Assembly (NCBI GenBank): GCA_964529855.1 | Contig: CAZGZU010000009.1 | Location: 1 to 24,942, forward strand | Reading direction: 5' to 3' | Source: CAZGZU01 sp964529855 | GTDB taxonomy: Bacteria > Patescibacteriota > Minisyncoccia > Portnoybacterales > UBA2143 | Length of the DNA stretch: 24,942 nt | In this document: positions 1 through 7,877 of the stretch, in pieces | Position numbering within the stretch: the stretch's first letter is position 1 | Layout of the letters: each line of letters opens with the position of its first letter | Program-made: the position numbers and the translations under genes | The notes under the pieces: generated by a model | The model's input: only the letters and a program-made list of their open reading frames with translations | Told to the model about the DNA's origin: nothing | Database searches by the model: none

Positions 1-1320
1 CAGGTACTTCAGCCGGCAAACCTAAATTGTCTTTGACTTTTTGGGCCAAAGCCAGGGCCGCTTTTTCCTCGCCCTGAACAACAAAAACTTTTTTAAGAGT
101 ATTTTTCATTTGGGAAATCCAAGCACAAAGCATTTCCTGGTCAGCGTGAGCAGAATAGCCGCCGATTGCCCTAACCTGTATCCTGTTGGGCACTTCCTGG
201 CCAAAGATTTTGACCGTTGGTCTCCCATCCAAAATCTTGCGGCCGAGCGTGCCCGGTACCTGATAGCAGATAATTAAAAGGGTGCTTTTGGGGTCAGCCA
301 GATATCTTTTTTCGTGATGCAAAATGCGACCGCCCATTGACATGCCGGAACCGGCTAAGATTACTTTGGGTGAGGCAATCTCATTAATCTTTTTAGATTC
401 CTCCACACTGGACGTCATTTTCAAACCCGGAAACTTAAAAAGGTCATCGCCCGACTCAATCAGATAGACGGCCTCCTGATTGAAATAATTGGGATACTTT
501 CGATAAATTTCCGTCAGCTCAATGGCCAGGGGACTGTCAAGAAAAACAGGGATACGGGGAATACGATGATTCTCAACCAGCTCATTTAATTCATAGAGAA
601 CTTCCTGAGTTCCAGAGCAAAACTGTGAATAAGCAAAGTACCACCCCGGGCAACCGTTTCTTCAATGGTATCCTCCAATAAATCCTTGCGTTGTTGTCTG
701 GCTTCGTGAACCCGGTCGCCGTAAGTTGACTCAACCACCAGATAATCGGCTTCCTCAATAAACTTGGTTGGTCGCAAAAGCGGCACTGGTGGATTGCCCA
801 AATCTCCGGAAAAAACTATTTTCCGGTCTTCAGTCCAAATCTCAATAATGGCTGAACCCAGGATATGACCGGCTTCTTGAAAACAAAAAGAAATATCTTT
901 ATTCAATTTAATCTTTTCCTGGTAATTTATTGTCTGAAAAAGTTCCAAAGTTTTTTCCACGTCAGCCCGATTAAAAAAAGAGGGACGACCACTACTTTCA
1001 GCTATCTCCTGCTGAATCTCTTCAACGTCAAAAAGCATTACCCGGGCAAAATCTCTGGTTGGTTCGGTGACAAAAATTTTACCTCTGAATCCCTGCTTAA
1101 CCAAACAAGGCAACCGACCAATATGGTCAATGTGAGCATGAGTAATAAAAACCGCTTCAATTTCTTTGGGCTGATAGGGGAATGGTTGCTGATTCATCTT
1201 ACGGGCGTCCCGACCACCTTGAAACAAGCCGCAATCAATTAAGATTTTGGCTTGTTTGGTTTCTAATAAATAGTTGACGCCAGTGACCCATCTGGCTCCT
1301 CCGTAAAAATGCAGCTTCAT
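1..1320 (-). CDS. Beta-CASP metallo-beta-lactamase RNase (CPSF73/RNase J-like), frameshifted, 3' end beyond window
   Basis: Predicted zinc-dependent RNA nuclease of the MBL/beta-CASP class. Visible motifs in order: HAHIDH (metal site, about residues 61-66), AGHILGS, the aspartate of FSGDLGN, ESTYGD, then in the second half LAGSGMSMGGR and GYSAHAD (motif C). The first half is open from 1320 to about 610. There it breaks: after LIHSFALE the frame runs into a stop at 586-588, while the expected continuation (QEVLYELNEL...) resumes one frame over at 607 and stays open to base 1. Relatives typically read PSFALERTQ here, so about 4 nt (or 1 nt) appear to be missing, and the usual Pro is His. This may be an assembly error or a real pseudogene. 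ATG at 1320 is preferred over the upstream ATG at 1392, which lies beyond the terminator hairpin; no Shine-Dalgarno is seen. The reading continues off the left edge, probably by only a few residues. Confidence 0.85.
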
Positions 1321-1327
1321 ATGCCCT

Positions 1328-1356
1328 ATTCTATCAGTATTTTCCCAAAAAGAAAA
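1328..1356 (-). promoter_or_regulatory. Probable leaderless promoter of the beta-CASP gene
   Basis: On the minus strand TAGAAT (1328-1333) ends 7 nt before the ATG at 1320. The -35 is poor (TTTTCT at 1351-1356, 17-nt spacing) and falls inside the preceding terminator. It is called mainly because the -10-to-ATG distance matches the better promoters of parA and rel. Confidence 0.4.
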
Positions 1357-1378
1357 GCCACTTAATTTGAAAAAGTGG
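1346..1378 (-). terminator. Rho-independent terminator after the YkuK-like gene
   Basis: On the minus strand a 6-bp stem (1373-1378 with 1358-1363) and 9-nt loop are followed by a T-rich tract (CTTTTCTTTTT). It lies 28 bases past the stop codon of the YkuK-like gene. Confidence 0.65.
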
Positions 1379-1406
1379 TTCTCTCGCTTCAAAACCTAAT
1401 TATTTC

Positions 1407-1929
1407 TTAGACATATTTATCAGCAATGCTGGAAGCGGCATAGGATTCCGGTTTTATCTTGGCCTTGAAACCGTTCCCGCGAACCATGCCGACAACTTCT
1501 TTAATCATGTCGCGGGTCGGACCGTTTTGACCAACATCAATGTGAATCTGAAAATCATAGTTGGGCTCATCAGCATTTTTCAATGAAATGCCCAATTGAC
1601 CCAGAATATCCTGGGCGGTTTTCAAAGACAGAGTTACCTCCTGATAAATGCGGTCCCGCAGGGTATGATAAATTTTCCCTCCATTAGTTTTTTTCCAGAA
1701 ATAACGACCGCCCCGGCCAATCCACCTCTTACNNNNNNNNNNCCCGATAAACAATAATAGCCGTCACAAAATCAACTTCCTTGCCTCCATTGGAATCAGT
1801 GCCGACAATCAAACGATATTTATGCTGGGAATCCTGACTGATAAAATCGGATATTTCCTTGGCTACTCTAGCCAACTGCATCCGCCCTTTGGTCGGGCTC
1901 TTAAAGAGATTTTTGCTTCCTGTTTTCAT
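1407..1929 (-). CDS. ykuK: YkuK-like (DUF458) RNase H-fold protein, interrupted by an assembly gap
   Basis: The two halves, 1743-1929 and 1407-1732, together give a YkuK/DUF458-type protein of about 170 residues. The N-terminal half has YRLIVGTDSN, with the acidic residue of an RNase H-like first strand. The C-terminal half has IHIDVGQNGPTRDMIKEVVG and ends in the family's KIKPESYAASSIADKYV. The function is unknown in most bacteria; B. subtilis YkuK is only tentatively linked to nucleic acid or stress roles. The halves are in different frames across the 10 N. Bookkeeping of the flanking codons shows they join in frame only if the true gap is a multiple of 3, so the 10 N is a placeholder and the gene is probably intact. 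No Shine-Dalgarno; a promoter sits right before the ATG. The preceding 49-residue gene stops 12 nt upstream. Confidence 0.8.
1733..1742. other. Assembly gap (10 N)
   Basis: Ten unknown bases inside the YkuK-like gene. The length is incompatible with the reading frame on both sides, so it is a scaffold placeholder rather than measured sequence. Confidence 0.97.
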
Positions 1930-1935
1930 ATTTTT

Positions 1936-1964
1936 ACTATACTACTTTGGTTGTTTTTTGGCAA
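1936..1964 (-). promoter_or_regulatory. Leaderless-type promoter of the YkuK-like gene
   Basis: TTGCCA (1959-1964), 17-nt spacer, TATAGT (1936-1941), then 6 nt to the ATG at 1929. It lies within the 3' end of the preceding small gene. Confidence 0.6.
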
Positions 1965-2091
1965 GCCTTTCATAGATGTCCTTAATTCGCTTATTCTGCT
2001 CTGCTATATCCAAAAATTCCCGGCGCAAACGGGCTTTTTCCTGACGAATGTGTTTACGAATGCTTTTGGGCAATCTCTTTCGTCTCTTCAT
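1942..2091 (-). CDS. Conserved small basic protein, 49 residues, function unknown
   Basis: A short, strongly basic, probably all-helical protein: it starts MKRRKRLPKSIRKHIRQEKA and ends in a KRIKDIYERLAKKQPK tail. I have no family name for it. The charge pattern would fit nucleic acid or ribosome binding, but that is only inference. The ATG at 2091 is chosen over an in-frame ATG at 2127 because the longer version would read through the terminator hairpin, and because a -35/-10 pair is placed 7 nt before 2091. It sits directly in front of the YkuK-like gene, 12 nt apart. Confidence 0.6.
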   Translation of the reverse strand: MKRRKRLPKSIRKHIRQEKARLRREFLDIAEQNKRIKDIYERLAKKQPK

Positions 2092-2096
2092 ATTTG

Positions 2097-2130
2097 TAAA
2101 AATAGACCCTTGATGAAAAATTATCAAGGG
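2097..2130 (-). terminator. Terminator downstream of rtcB
   Basis: An 8-bp perfect stem (CCCTTGAT/ATCAAGGG, 2107-2114 with 2123-2130) and 8-nt loop, followed on the minus strand by TCTATTTTTA. It lies 34 nt after the rtcB stop. The same bases contain the promoter of the next small gene. Confidence 0.6.
2099..2127 (-). promoter_or_regulatory. Leaderless-type promoter of the 49-residue gene, embedded in the rtcB terminator
   Basis: TTGATA (2122-2127), 17-nt spacer, TATTTT (2099-2104), 7 nt to the ATG at 2091. The -35 is made from the 5' arm of the terminator stem and the -10 from its T-tract, so one element serves both roles. Confidence 0.5.
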
Positions 2131-2163
2131 ATTCCTTATGTTAAAATGATTGTTTAGGCAAGA

Positions 2164-5130
2164 TTATCCTTTAACTACTCCCAAAGGTCTTAAACGAACC
2201 ACTAATTTAGCCAGACCCGCTTGAGCCACTACCCTGACCACATTATCAACGTCCTTGTAAGCCAGAGGAGCTTCTTCAGCCAACCCCTTATTACTCAAAC
2301 AACGAACAACAATGCCTTTTTCTTCCAGTTGCTGGCGCACTTGAGCTCCCTGGACTTGTTTGAGAGCCGCGTGACGGCTCATTGTCCGACCGGCACCGTG
2401 ACAAACCGAAAAGAAAGTATCAGCTGCCTCATCTGTGCCTACTAAAATATAGGAAGCGGTACCCATGGTACCGGGAATCAAAACGGGCTGACCAATTTTG
2501 CTGTAAACCGCAGGCAGCTCCGGATGATTGGCCGGAAAAGCCCGGGTGGCTCCTTTACGATGAACGCAAACTTTCCTGCCCTGATGCTCTTCAATCTTGG
2601 CGATATTATGAGCCACGTCATAAACCAACTTCAATTGACCGCCTTTATCTCCCAGAATCCTCTGCCAGGACTGCCTGATTAAATGCGTCATCAGCTGCCG
2701 ATTAGACCAGGCATAATTAGCCGAAGCGGCCATTGCTCCCAAATAGTGCTTGCCCTCCGGAGAATTGAACGGAGCACAGGCCAGTTCCGGGTCAGGCAAT
2801 TTAATCCGATACTTAGCCAGATTGTTATGCATTACCCTGACATAGTCAGTACAAACCTGATGGCCAAGACCCCGCGAACCGGAATGAATCATCAAAGTAA
2901 TCTGGTCTTTAAATAAACCAAAGGCCCTGGCCACGGTCTCGTCAAAAATCTCATCTACCCGCTGCACCTCCAGAAAATGATTGCCGGAACCCAAAGTGCC
3001 TAATTGGTCTCTGGCGCGCTGCTTGGCTCTGTCTGAAACAAGTGAGGCGTCAGCCCCGGCCATGGTCCCATGGTCTTCACAATGTTCAATATCTTCTTTT
3101 TCTCCGTAACCTCTTTGCTCAATAATCCATTTAACGCCTTTTTCCAAAACACTGGTCATTGCTTCAGGGCTTAATTTAACATTGCCGCCTCGCCCCAGCC
3201 CGCTGGGTACGTCCCGCTGAATCTGATTCATCAAATTGACCAAAGACGGCTCAACTTCCCTGCTCGTTAATTGAGAAGTCAGCACCCGGATACCGCAATT
3301 GATGTCATAACCGACTCCGCCCGGGGAAATAACGCCTTTCTCCAAATCCATGGCCGCTACTCCGCCGATGCAATTTGAAACTACAAAGTTGTTAGCGATA
3401 AAGTTATGGTCGTGATGAGATATAGTGAAATCATAAACCCAACCCCGATAAGATATCTTCTTTATGTCGATAATTTTATCCCAAACTACACCACCCTGGC
3501 CTAGTCCATCTAAAATTCTTTTTGAATATTCCTGAAAGCCCGGGAAGCCGACAGGAACTTGGGGATATATTTTCTTAATGCCCTTATTAATTTTCCAACA
3601 GACATCGATAATAAATCTTTTTGTTAATGGATTTTCTGTAACAAGTTGTCGGGCTATCTCTTGATAGCTTAATCCTCTTTTTAATAATTCTGGGATGATT
3701 GTTTTTATGGTCCTTTCTTTTTCTTTTAATATCTTGTGCTTATATTTAAGATACTGAACCGCAATATTGGCTGCCAGGCTGCGCTTCTTGTTATATTCAA
3801 ATCCGATTTTGGACCAAAGATTAATCAGGCTTTCTATTTTTGAAGAAAAAACTAAATCTAGCCCCCAGGAAATTTCTTTTTTAACATTGATATGTCTCTT
3901 TCGTTGATTTATACAGATTGTATGCACGTCAAATTCTCTAAGAAGTTTTGATATATCATTTAAAAACATCCTCCCATTGCCAATTAAACGCTCGGCCTTG
4001 TTCATCTGCAGCACAGGGCAATTGAACATTGTTCCTCTTCCTTTTCTCCGATGGGGGGTTCTCAGCTCAGCTCCGAAAAAAGCGGCAAGAAATAATCTTT
4101 TCTGCCATAGAGGCGCTTCAAAAATCCATTTAGGAATCCCGTATTCCTGAAACACTTTGTTGCCCATAGGCATTCCCAAGGCCTTGAGAAGCATCAATAA
4201 ACTGCTAGCATTGACATTAAAAGAGTAATTTTTGTAATTCTTTTCCTCTCCCTTATAAATTTTCCTTGCCCTATGAACATGTATCGGTGAAGGAGTATAG
4301 CCGATACTCTTAACATCCTGTCTGATTTCTTCCAAATCCTCTTTCTTTCCAGAAAAATGGATAATGCCATCTCCTCTTTTCCCAATAAAATTCATTGAGC
4401 CATCGCCAAAAACAAAGCCCATTATTTTCAAAATATGAGGGAGCTTTGGATGATTATAGGTCAACGCTAAAAGGTTGCGGCTTTTTAATTTTCGAACGAT
4501 TATATTAAATCTATGACTGCCCTTTTTAATCCCTGTCTTGGCGAGAGCTTTTTCCATCTGTTTCTCATTAAGTATCTTTTGTTTTGATGGCCTTTCATAA
4601 ATAACGCCCTCAAAAGGATAAACAGCGACTTTACTGCCAGGGCTAATTGATTCAACCTTAACCATGCCTTTTGGAGTATATAATGGATGGTCTCCGGTTG
4701 CGATAATCTCTTTACCGCTTTCAGTAATTACTTTGAACACTATATTTTTCGGCTTTATTTTCAAAAACTCTTGAATAGACGATTTGACCAGCTCCTTTAA
4801 TCTAAAATCAAAAGTTTTAAGAAATTCTCTATTCCAGGTTTTTTGAAATTTCCCAATTGGGAGATAATAACCCAATCCAGAAATAACCTTAGTATCTGGA
4901 TGAAGACAAAAACCATAACCCTCGTGCATATCAGGCATGGCCAAAGCCCAGTTAATAATGCCCGGCAACGTAGCCGTATTGACCAACTGCTCCAGAGACC
5001 TGTCTTCAAAAACCTTGCTCAATAATTTTTCATCAGCGTAAAATCGGGCCGGTACCCGCATATCAGCCCGGAACTTCCTGGGAATCTCCCAGAGATAATC
5101 ATTAATTTTAACCAGGTCTTTTTTGGTCAT
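2164..5130 (-). CDS. rtcB: RNA 3'-phosphate/2',3'-cyclic phosphate ligase RtcB, with intein
   Basis: GTP- and Mn-dependent RNA ligase that joins 2',3'-cyclic phosphate (3'-P) ends to 5'-OH ends in tRNA splicing or RNA repair. The 988-residue precursor is N-extein 1-74, intein 75-586, C-extein 587-988, giving a mature ligase of 476 residues, the normal length. Ligase motifs in the C-extein: GGVGYDINCG (Asp and Cys metal ligands), GTLGSGNHF, HSGSRGLGHQ, VYDVAHN, and CHGAGRTMSRH with the His that takes GMP. The intein interrupts MPDMHEGYGF/CIGGVAAMD, a conserved early strand. The start codon overlaps the archease stop by 4 nt (ATGA), so the two are co-translated. The match is family-defining. 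Confidence 0.96.
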   Translation of the reverse strand: MTKKDLVKINDYLWEIPRKFRADMRVPARFYADEKLLSKVFEDRSLEQLVNTATLPGIINWALAMPDMHEGYGFCLHPDTKVISGLGYYLPIGKFQKTWNREFLKTFDFRLKELVKSSIQEFLKIKPKNIVFKVITESGKEIIATGDHPLYTPKGMVKVESISPGSKVAVYPFEGVIYERPSKQKILNEKQMEKALAKTGIKKGSHRFNIIVRKLKSRNLLALTYNHPKLPHILKIMGFVFGDGSMNFIGKRGDGIIHFSGKKEDLEEIRQDVKSIGYTPSPIHVHRARKIYKGEEKNYKNYSFNVNASSLLMLLKALGMPMGNKVFQEYGIPKWIFEAPLWQKRLFLAAFFGAELRTPHRRKGRGTMFNCPVLQMNKAERLIGNGRMFLNDISKLLREFDVHTICINQRKRHINVKKEISWGLDLVFSSKIESLINLWSKIGFEYNKKRSLAANIAVQYLKYKHKILKEKERTIKTIIPELLKRGLSYQEIARQLVTENPLTKRFIIDVCWKINKGIKKIYPQVPVGFPGFQEYSKRILDGLGQGGVVWDKIIDIKKISYRGWVYDFTISHHDHNFIANNFVVSNCIGGVAAMDLEKGVISPGGVGYDINCGIRVLTSQLTSREVEPSLVNLMNQIQRDVPSGLGRGGNVKLSPEAMTSVLEKGVKWIIEQRGYGEKEDIEHCEDHGTMAGADASLVSDRAKQRARDQLGTLGSGNHFLEVQRVDEIFDETVARAFGLFKDQITLMIHSGSRGLGHQVCTDYVRVMHNNLAKYRIKLPDPELACAPFNSPEGKHYLGAMAASANYAWSNRQLMTHLIRQSWQRILGDKGGQLKLVYDVAHNIAKIEEHQGRKVCVHRKGATRAFPANHPELPAVYSKIGQPVLIPGTMGTASYILVGTDEAADTFFSVCHGAGRTMSRHAALKQVQGAQVRQQLEEKGIVVRCLSNKGLAEEAPLAYKDVDNVVRVVAQAGLAKLVVRLRPLGVVKG
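3373..4908 (-). other. Intein in RtcB (512 residues) with LAGLIDADG-type homing endonuclease domain
   Basis: Protein-splicing element. Precursor residue 75 is the N-terminal Cys (CLHPDTKVIS, block A). Block B is ATGDHPLYT (Thr145, His148). The endonuclease has a LAGLIDADG helix LKIMGFVFGDG (234-244) and a second, degenerate one, FLAAFFGAEL (347-356). Residues about 480-515 look like a helix-turn-helix (RGLSYQEIARQL). The C-terminal blocks F/G are WVYDFTI...HNFIANNFVVSN, followed by Cys587 as the +1 nucleophile. The residue before the terminal Asn is Ser rather than the usual His. Second-motif degeneration (Gly-Ala-Glu in place of Gly-Asp-Gly) may mean reduced endonuclease activity. Splicing residues Cys75, Asn586 and Cys587 are present, so splicing is expected. 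Confidence 0.93.
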
Positions 5131-5537
5131 ATGTCAAAAACAATAATGGCCTGCCAATGACTGTTGACTTGCCTGATTTCCAAATCATGATAAGTGGCTG
5201 CTTTGATATCTATCTGTTTTTGACTGACTTTTCGGCCGGCTATTCTGGCCCGGAGACGGGTTTCTGACAATTCTTTTATCCGGAAACTGACATAGACCTT
5301 ATCATTAAGGTCACTGCGCGATAAAATCTCGTTAAGCCAGTCAATTAAAAGTGATTTTTGGTCAGCTGACTTGATTTCCACCGATTCCCAGATTGGCTTT
5401 TTCAAGGGCTGGTCTTTGACCTGAGGATTCTGCTGGGCAGCAATGGCCAGACCAGCATTGATAAAAAGCTCGGGCAAATCCTTGCCAATAACCCTAATCT
5501 TTAAATCAGCCGTGTGTTCCAAAAGCTCAAACGACAT
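5127..5537 (-). CDS. Archease, RtcB activator
   Basis: Small (136-residue) archease: FELLEHTADLKIRVIGKDLP at the N-terminus carries the family's acidic HTAD motif, followed by LLIDWLNEIL and a C-terminal KAATYHDLEI. Archease speeds RtcB guanylylation and multiple turnover and is a usual genomic partner. Here its stop overlaps the rtcB start (ATGA), so this is a two-gene operon. The start is set at 5537: AAGGA lies 7 nt upstream, and the in-frame ATG further upstream would cross the preceding terminator. TATGAT at 5551-5556 is a possible -10, but its -35 is weak. Confidence 0.9.
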   Translation of the reverse strand: MSFELLEHTADLKIRVIGKDLPELFINAGLAIAAQQNPQVKDQPLKKPIWESVEIKSADQKSLLIDWLNEILSRSDLNDKVYVSFRIKELSETRLRARIAGRKVSQKQIDIKAATYHDLEIRQVNSHWQAIIVFDI

Positions 5538-5570
5538 AATCTTATCCTTAATCATAGCGGTTTTTTGGGG

Positions 5571-5603
5571 AAAATAAAAGGGCAGAGTTGTAAGAACTCT
5601 GCC
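5571..5603 (-). terminator. Rho-independent terminator between the hypothetical pair and archease
   Basis: A 9-bp perfect stem (GGCAGAGTT/AACTCTGCC, 5581-5589 with 5595-5603), 5-nt loop, then CTTTTATTTT on the minus strand. It lies 23 nt past the stop of the gene at 5626-6021. Confidence 0.85.
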
Positions 5604-5625
5604 TTCTTTAATGTTCCCGCCTTGA

Positions 5626-6021
5626 CTAATCCGGGAAAAGCCAGGGATAAATGATATTGCCGCTGATTGTTGCTTTTGGAGATTCCGGCCCTTTGAAAAA
5701 AAGAGCATTGATATTTCCAGGACGCGGCTCTATCCGAACGACTTCTCCGCTCTCCATTTTTATAGAAAAGACAAATCCGATTGCTGCTGGCTCACCATGA
5801 CCAACCAAAATATCCAGGCTCTCAACCTTCCTGTCCCCGAGCATCACACCGTCTCTGAACCCGCTTATCTTTATTATAGAGGCGTCGGCTTTAAAGCCGG
5901 TCAGCGCCACTTCTGTAGATGTCCTACTGGCCTCTTCTACCCTTATTTGGCTCCCGGCATATTTAGCCAATACCTTAATCCTTAATCCTTCTCTCTCCTT
6001 ATCTTCCTTTTTATTCTCCAT
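5626..6021 (-). CDS. Hypothetical protein (131 residues), second gene of an unknown pair
   Basis: No family recognised. It is a soluble, probably beta-rich protein with a charged N-terminus (MENKKEDKEREG) and no signal peptide or membrane segment. It contains glycine turns (ISGFRDGVMLGDRKV, ILVGHGEPAAIGF) and ends YPWLFPD. A good Shine-Dalgarno (GGAAGGAG, 7 nt before ATG) supports the start. It overlaps the upstream gene by 11 nt, so the two are translated together and may act together. A terminator follows directly. Confidence 0.65.
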   Translation of the reverse strand: MENKKEDKEREGLRIKVLAKYAGSQIRVEEASRTSTEVALTGFKADASIIKISGFRDGVMLGDRKVESLDILVGHGEPAAIGFVFSIKMESGEVVRIEPRPGNINALFFKGPESPKATISGNIIYPWLFPD

Positions 6022-6373
6022 CTGTTTCTCCTTCCTTGTCTATAGAGAGCTGTGGAACAACAACTTCCTGCTCCAGCAAAGCTGATTCCTCTGGTGACCC
6101 TTTATAATATTTAATCACAATCTTTTGGTCCTGGACCTGCAGCCAAAGCAGTCCTCCGTTAGCATACCCCACCTGAAAACCGGGTCCGCCAAAAGCATCC
6201 ATACCTAACTTCTCAATCCCTTTGTTATGTCCCAACTCTCCCAAATTCTCCATGGTGGCAACCAAAAAGTTATCAGGAAGCTCAACTTTAGCCACGTTAT
6301 CTTCAATAACACATCCCCCTATCTGGGTAAACCCATCAGTCCTCCTGAATTTCGGGCTTATTGATACTAACAT
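6011..6373 (-). CDS. Hypothetical protein (120 residues), first gene of an unknown pair
   Basis: No family recognised. Predicted soluble and mostly beta. The N-terminal part, FTQIGGCVIEDNVAKVELPD, is followed by a glycine-rich middle (GMDAFGGPGFQVGYANGG) and a strand pair LLWLQVQDQKIVIKYY; the C-terminus is acidic. A strong Shine-Dalgarno (AAGGAGGGAGGAT) sits right before the ATG. A promoter about 60-85 nt upstream overlaps the end of the permease gene. Together with the overlapping next gene and the terminator, this forms a self-contained two-gene transcript. Confidence 0.65.
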   Translation of the reverse strand: MLVSISPKFRRTDGFTQIGGCVIEDNVAKVELPDNFLVATMENLGELGHNKGIEKLGMDAFGGPGFQVGYANGGLLWLQVQDQKIVIKYYKGSPEESALLEQEVVVPQLSIDKEGETDGE

Positions 6374-6430
6374 ATCCTCCCTCCTTTATAAGAATTAATA
6401 AGAACTTGTTATTTGCTCCTTTATCTATTA

Positions 6431-6459
6431 TCTCTATCAAAAAACCAATTAGACGTCAA
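6431..6459 (-). promoter_or_regulatory. Promoter of the hypothetical gene pair
   Basis: TTGACG (6454-6459), 17-nt spacer, TAGAGA (6431-6436). The -35 includes the TGA stop of the upstream permease gene. It gives a leader of about 50 nt ending in a strong Shine-Dalgarno. Confidence 0.5.
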
Positions 6460-7595
6460 GTAGTAAAATAAATGATTTCATAGATAATTCCCAGAATAAA
6501 AAACAGGATTAAAGCATAAATTAAAAAACGGGGCAGATTAAGAGAAAAGGCCGGTTTAAGTTCGCCCCTGGTTTTGGCTTTGAGGTAAACAAGCGTAATC
6601 AAAATGGCATCAATCGCCAGAAAAACACCGCCGGCCAGGCTGATTACCGTGATAAAATTATTTAGACCAATGATAAACAGAATTAAAGGGACAAAACAAG
6701 CCAGGGCCCAGGCCAAATCTTTGTTTAATTTCAAATCATACCAAAGAATCTTTTTCAGGGTTAAGCCTATTGTTAAAAAAGAGGTAAACACCGTCAAAAA
6801 GCCGAAGATTAAAGCCAAACTTATTATCCCCTGACTCAAAAATTTCCCCAGACCGGTAATGGCATCAACTGAAACATCCGAACCAGAAATGCCCAGGATT
6901 AGATAAATGAAAAATAGATAGGTGATGACGGAAATTGCAATAGCCAGGACAATCAATTTCTTTAAAGCAGTCCGGTTGCGGCTTAACATTTCTTTAACCT
7001 CCGGAACCAGGGCAATACCGGACAAGGAAAAAAGCACTGCCCCATAAGGCAGGAAAAGATAACCGGCATTGAAAACGAATAAATGCTCTGCCGTAATCAA
7101 AGAAAAGCCGCGAACAAAGACAAAAACAAGAATGGCAAAGAAAAGAATCAGCAGGGAAAGTTCTACCTGGGCGATACTTTTGATGCCAAAATAAATTAGG
7201 ATAGCGCCAACTGAAAAAAAGATTAACAAATAGATAAAACTGCTGCCGCCTAAAATTGGTTTAAACAAAGAAAATAGAAATCCGCTGCCGACAATCAAAT
7301 AAGCCAGCAGAGCACCGCTTAACCCTAACGAGTTAGAGAACAAAGCCAGCCTCTCGCCCCAGACACCCAAATATTTCCGGGCATAACCGGGCAAACGATG
7401 CAGCCCTTTGGTCCTCAAACTTATTTCTCCATAAAACAAGCTGTAAATCGTCACTACAGCGCCCAGGATGAGAAAATAAATAAGCATCGTGACGATGCCT
7501 ACTTTGGAAGTAATATAGGGCAAGCTAAAAAGGCCCACCCCGATAATAGTGCCCGTTAAAGTGGCTAAGGCCTTAACAAAGTTATTCTTAAACAT
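6456..7595 (-). CDS. APC-superfamily amino acid permease (tryptophan/tyrosine permease-like)
   Basis: A 379-residue polytopic membrane protein with about 11 hydrophobic helices. The first helix carries TGTIIGVGLFSLPY, the small-residue broken-helix motif of APC/SLC38-type amino acid transporters. It is of normal family length, and the substrate cannot be told from sequence. It probably imports an amino acid by ion coupling, which fits an organism with little biosynthesis. It is the last gene of the lepB-hisS-HIT-membrane protein run, 15 nt after the small membrane protein; no Shine-Dalgarno is visible. No clear terminator follows, and the next gene pair has its own promoter over the stop codon. 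Confidence 0.82.
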   Translation of the reverse strand: MFKNNFVKALATLTGTIIGVGLFSLPYITSKVGIVTMLIYFLILGAVVTIYSLFYGEISLRTKGLHRLPGYARKYLGVWGERLALFSNSLGLSGALLAYLIVGSGFLFSLFKPILGGSSFIYLLIFFSVGAILIYFGIKSIAQVELSLLILFFAILVFVFVRGFSLITAEHLFVFNAGYLFLPYGAVLFSLSGIALVPEVKEMLSRNRTALKKLIVLAIAISVITYLFFIYLILGISGSDVSVDAITGLGKFLSQGIISLALIFGFLTVFTSFLTIGLTLKKILWYDLKLNKDLAWALACFVPLILFIIGLNNFITVISLAGGVFLAIDAILITLVYLKAKTRGELKPAFSLNLPRFLIYALILFFILGIIYEIIYFTT

Positions 7596-7610
7596 TGATT
7601 TATTAAACTA

Positions 7611-7877
7611 TTAACTGGGCAGATATCCCCGTTCCACCAGCCAATCTGATAACAAAACAATAAGCAAGCCCCAAATAACCGCTACTAATAAAATGATTTT
7701 GGCTTCTTTTCTAAGACCTGATTCGGTCCAGAAGGCAATGCCTAAAATAAGTCCGGAAACAGGACTAATCAGAGCAATAACCACACTTAACCAAAACCAT
7801 TTCTTGCGGGAGCTCAAACTAATTGTCTCTTTATCTTTATTGGAAGAATCAGCTAATGGAGAAGTTTTTTTATTCAT
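7611..7877 (-). CDS. Small two-helix membrane protein (88 residues), function unknown
   Basis: Polar N-terminus (MNKKTSPLADSSNKDKET), then two hydrophobic segments at about residues 25-45 (FWLSVVIALISPVSGLILGI) and 57-77 (IILLVAVIWGLLIVLL). The ATG at 7877 is preferred over a GTG at 7889. It has the full anti-16S match GGAGGTGA 8 nt upstream, whereas that GTG lies inside the Shine-Dalgarno itself. It overlaps the HIT gene by 8 nt (ATGAATAA), so it is translationally coupled. No function can be assigned. Confidence 0.7.
   Translation of the reverse strand: MNKKTSPLADSSNKDKETISLSSRKKWFWLSVVIALISPVSGLILGIAFWTESGLRKEAKIILLVAVIWGLLIVLLSDWLVERGYLPS

Noticed and set aside
865..1242. Plus-strand 125-residue ORF opposite the beta-CASP gene
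   Set aside because: It is antisense to conserved metallo-beta-lactamase motifs and has no initiation signals.
1407..1929. Reading the YkuK-like gene as a frameshifted pseudogene
   Set aside because: The frame change falls exactly on a 10-N placeholder; both flanks match the same family and join in frame for any true gap that is a multiple of 3.
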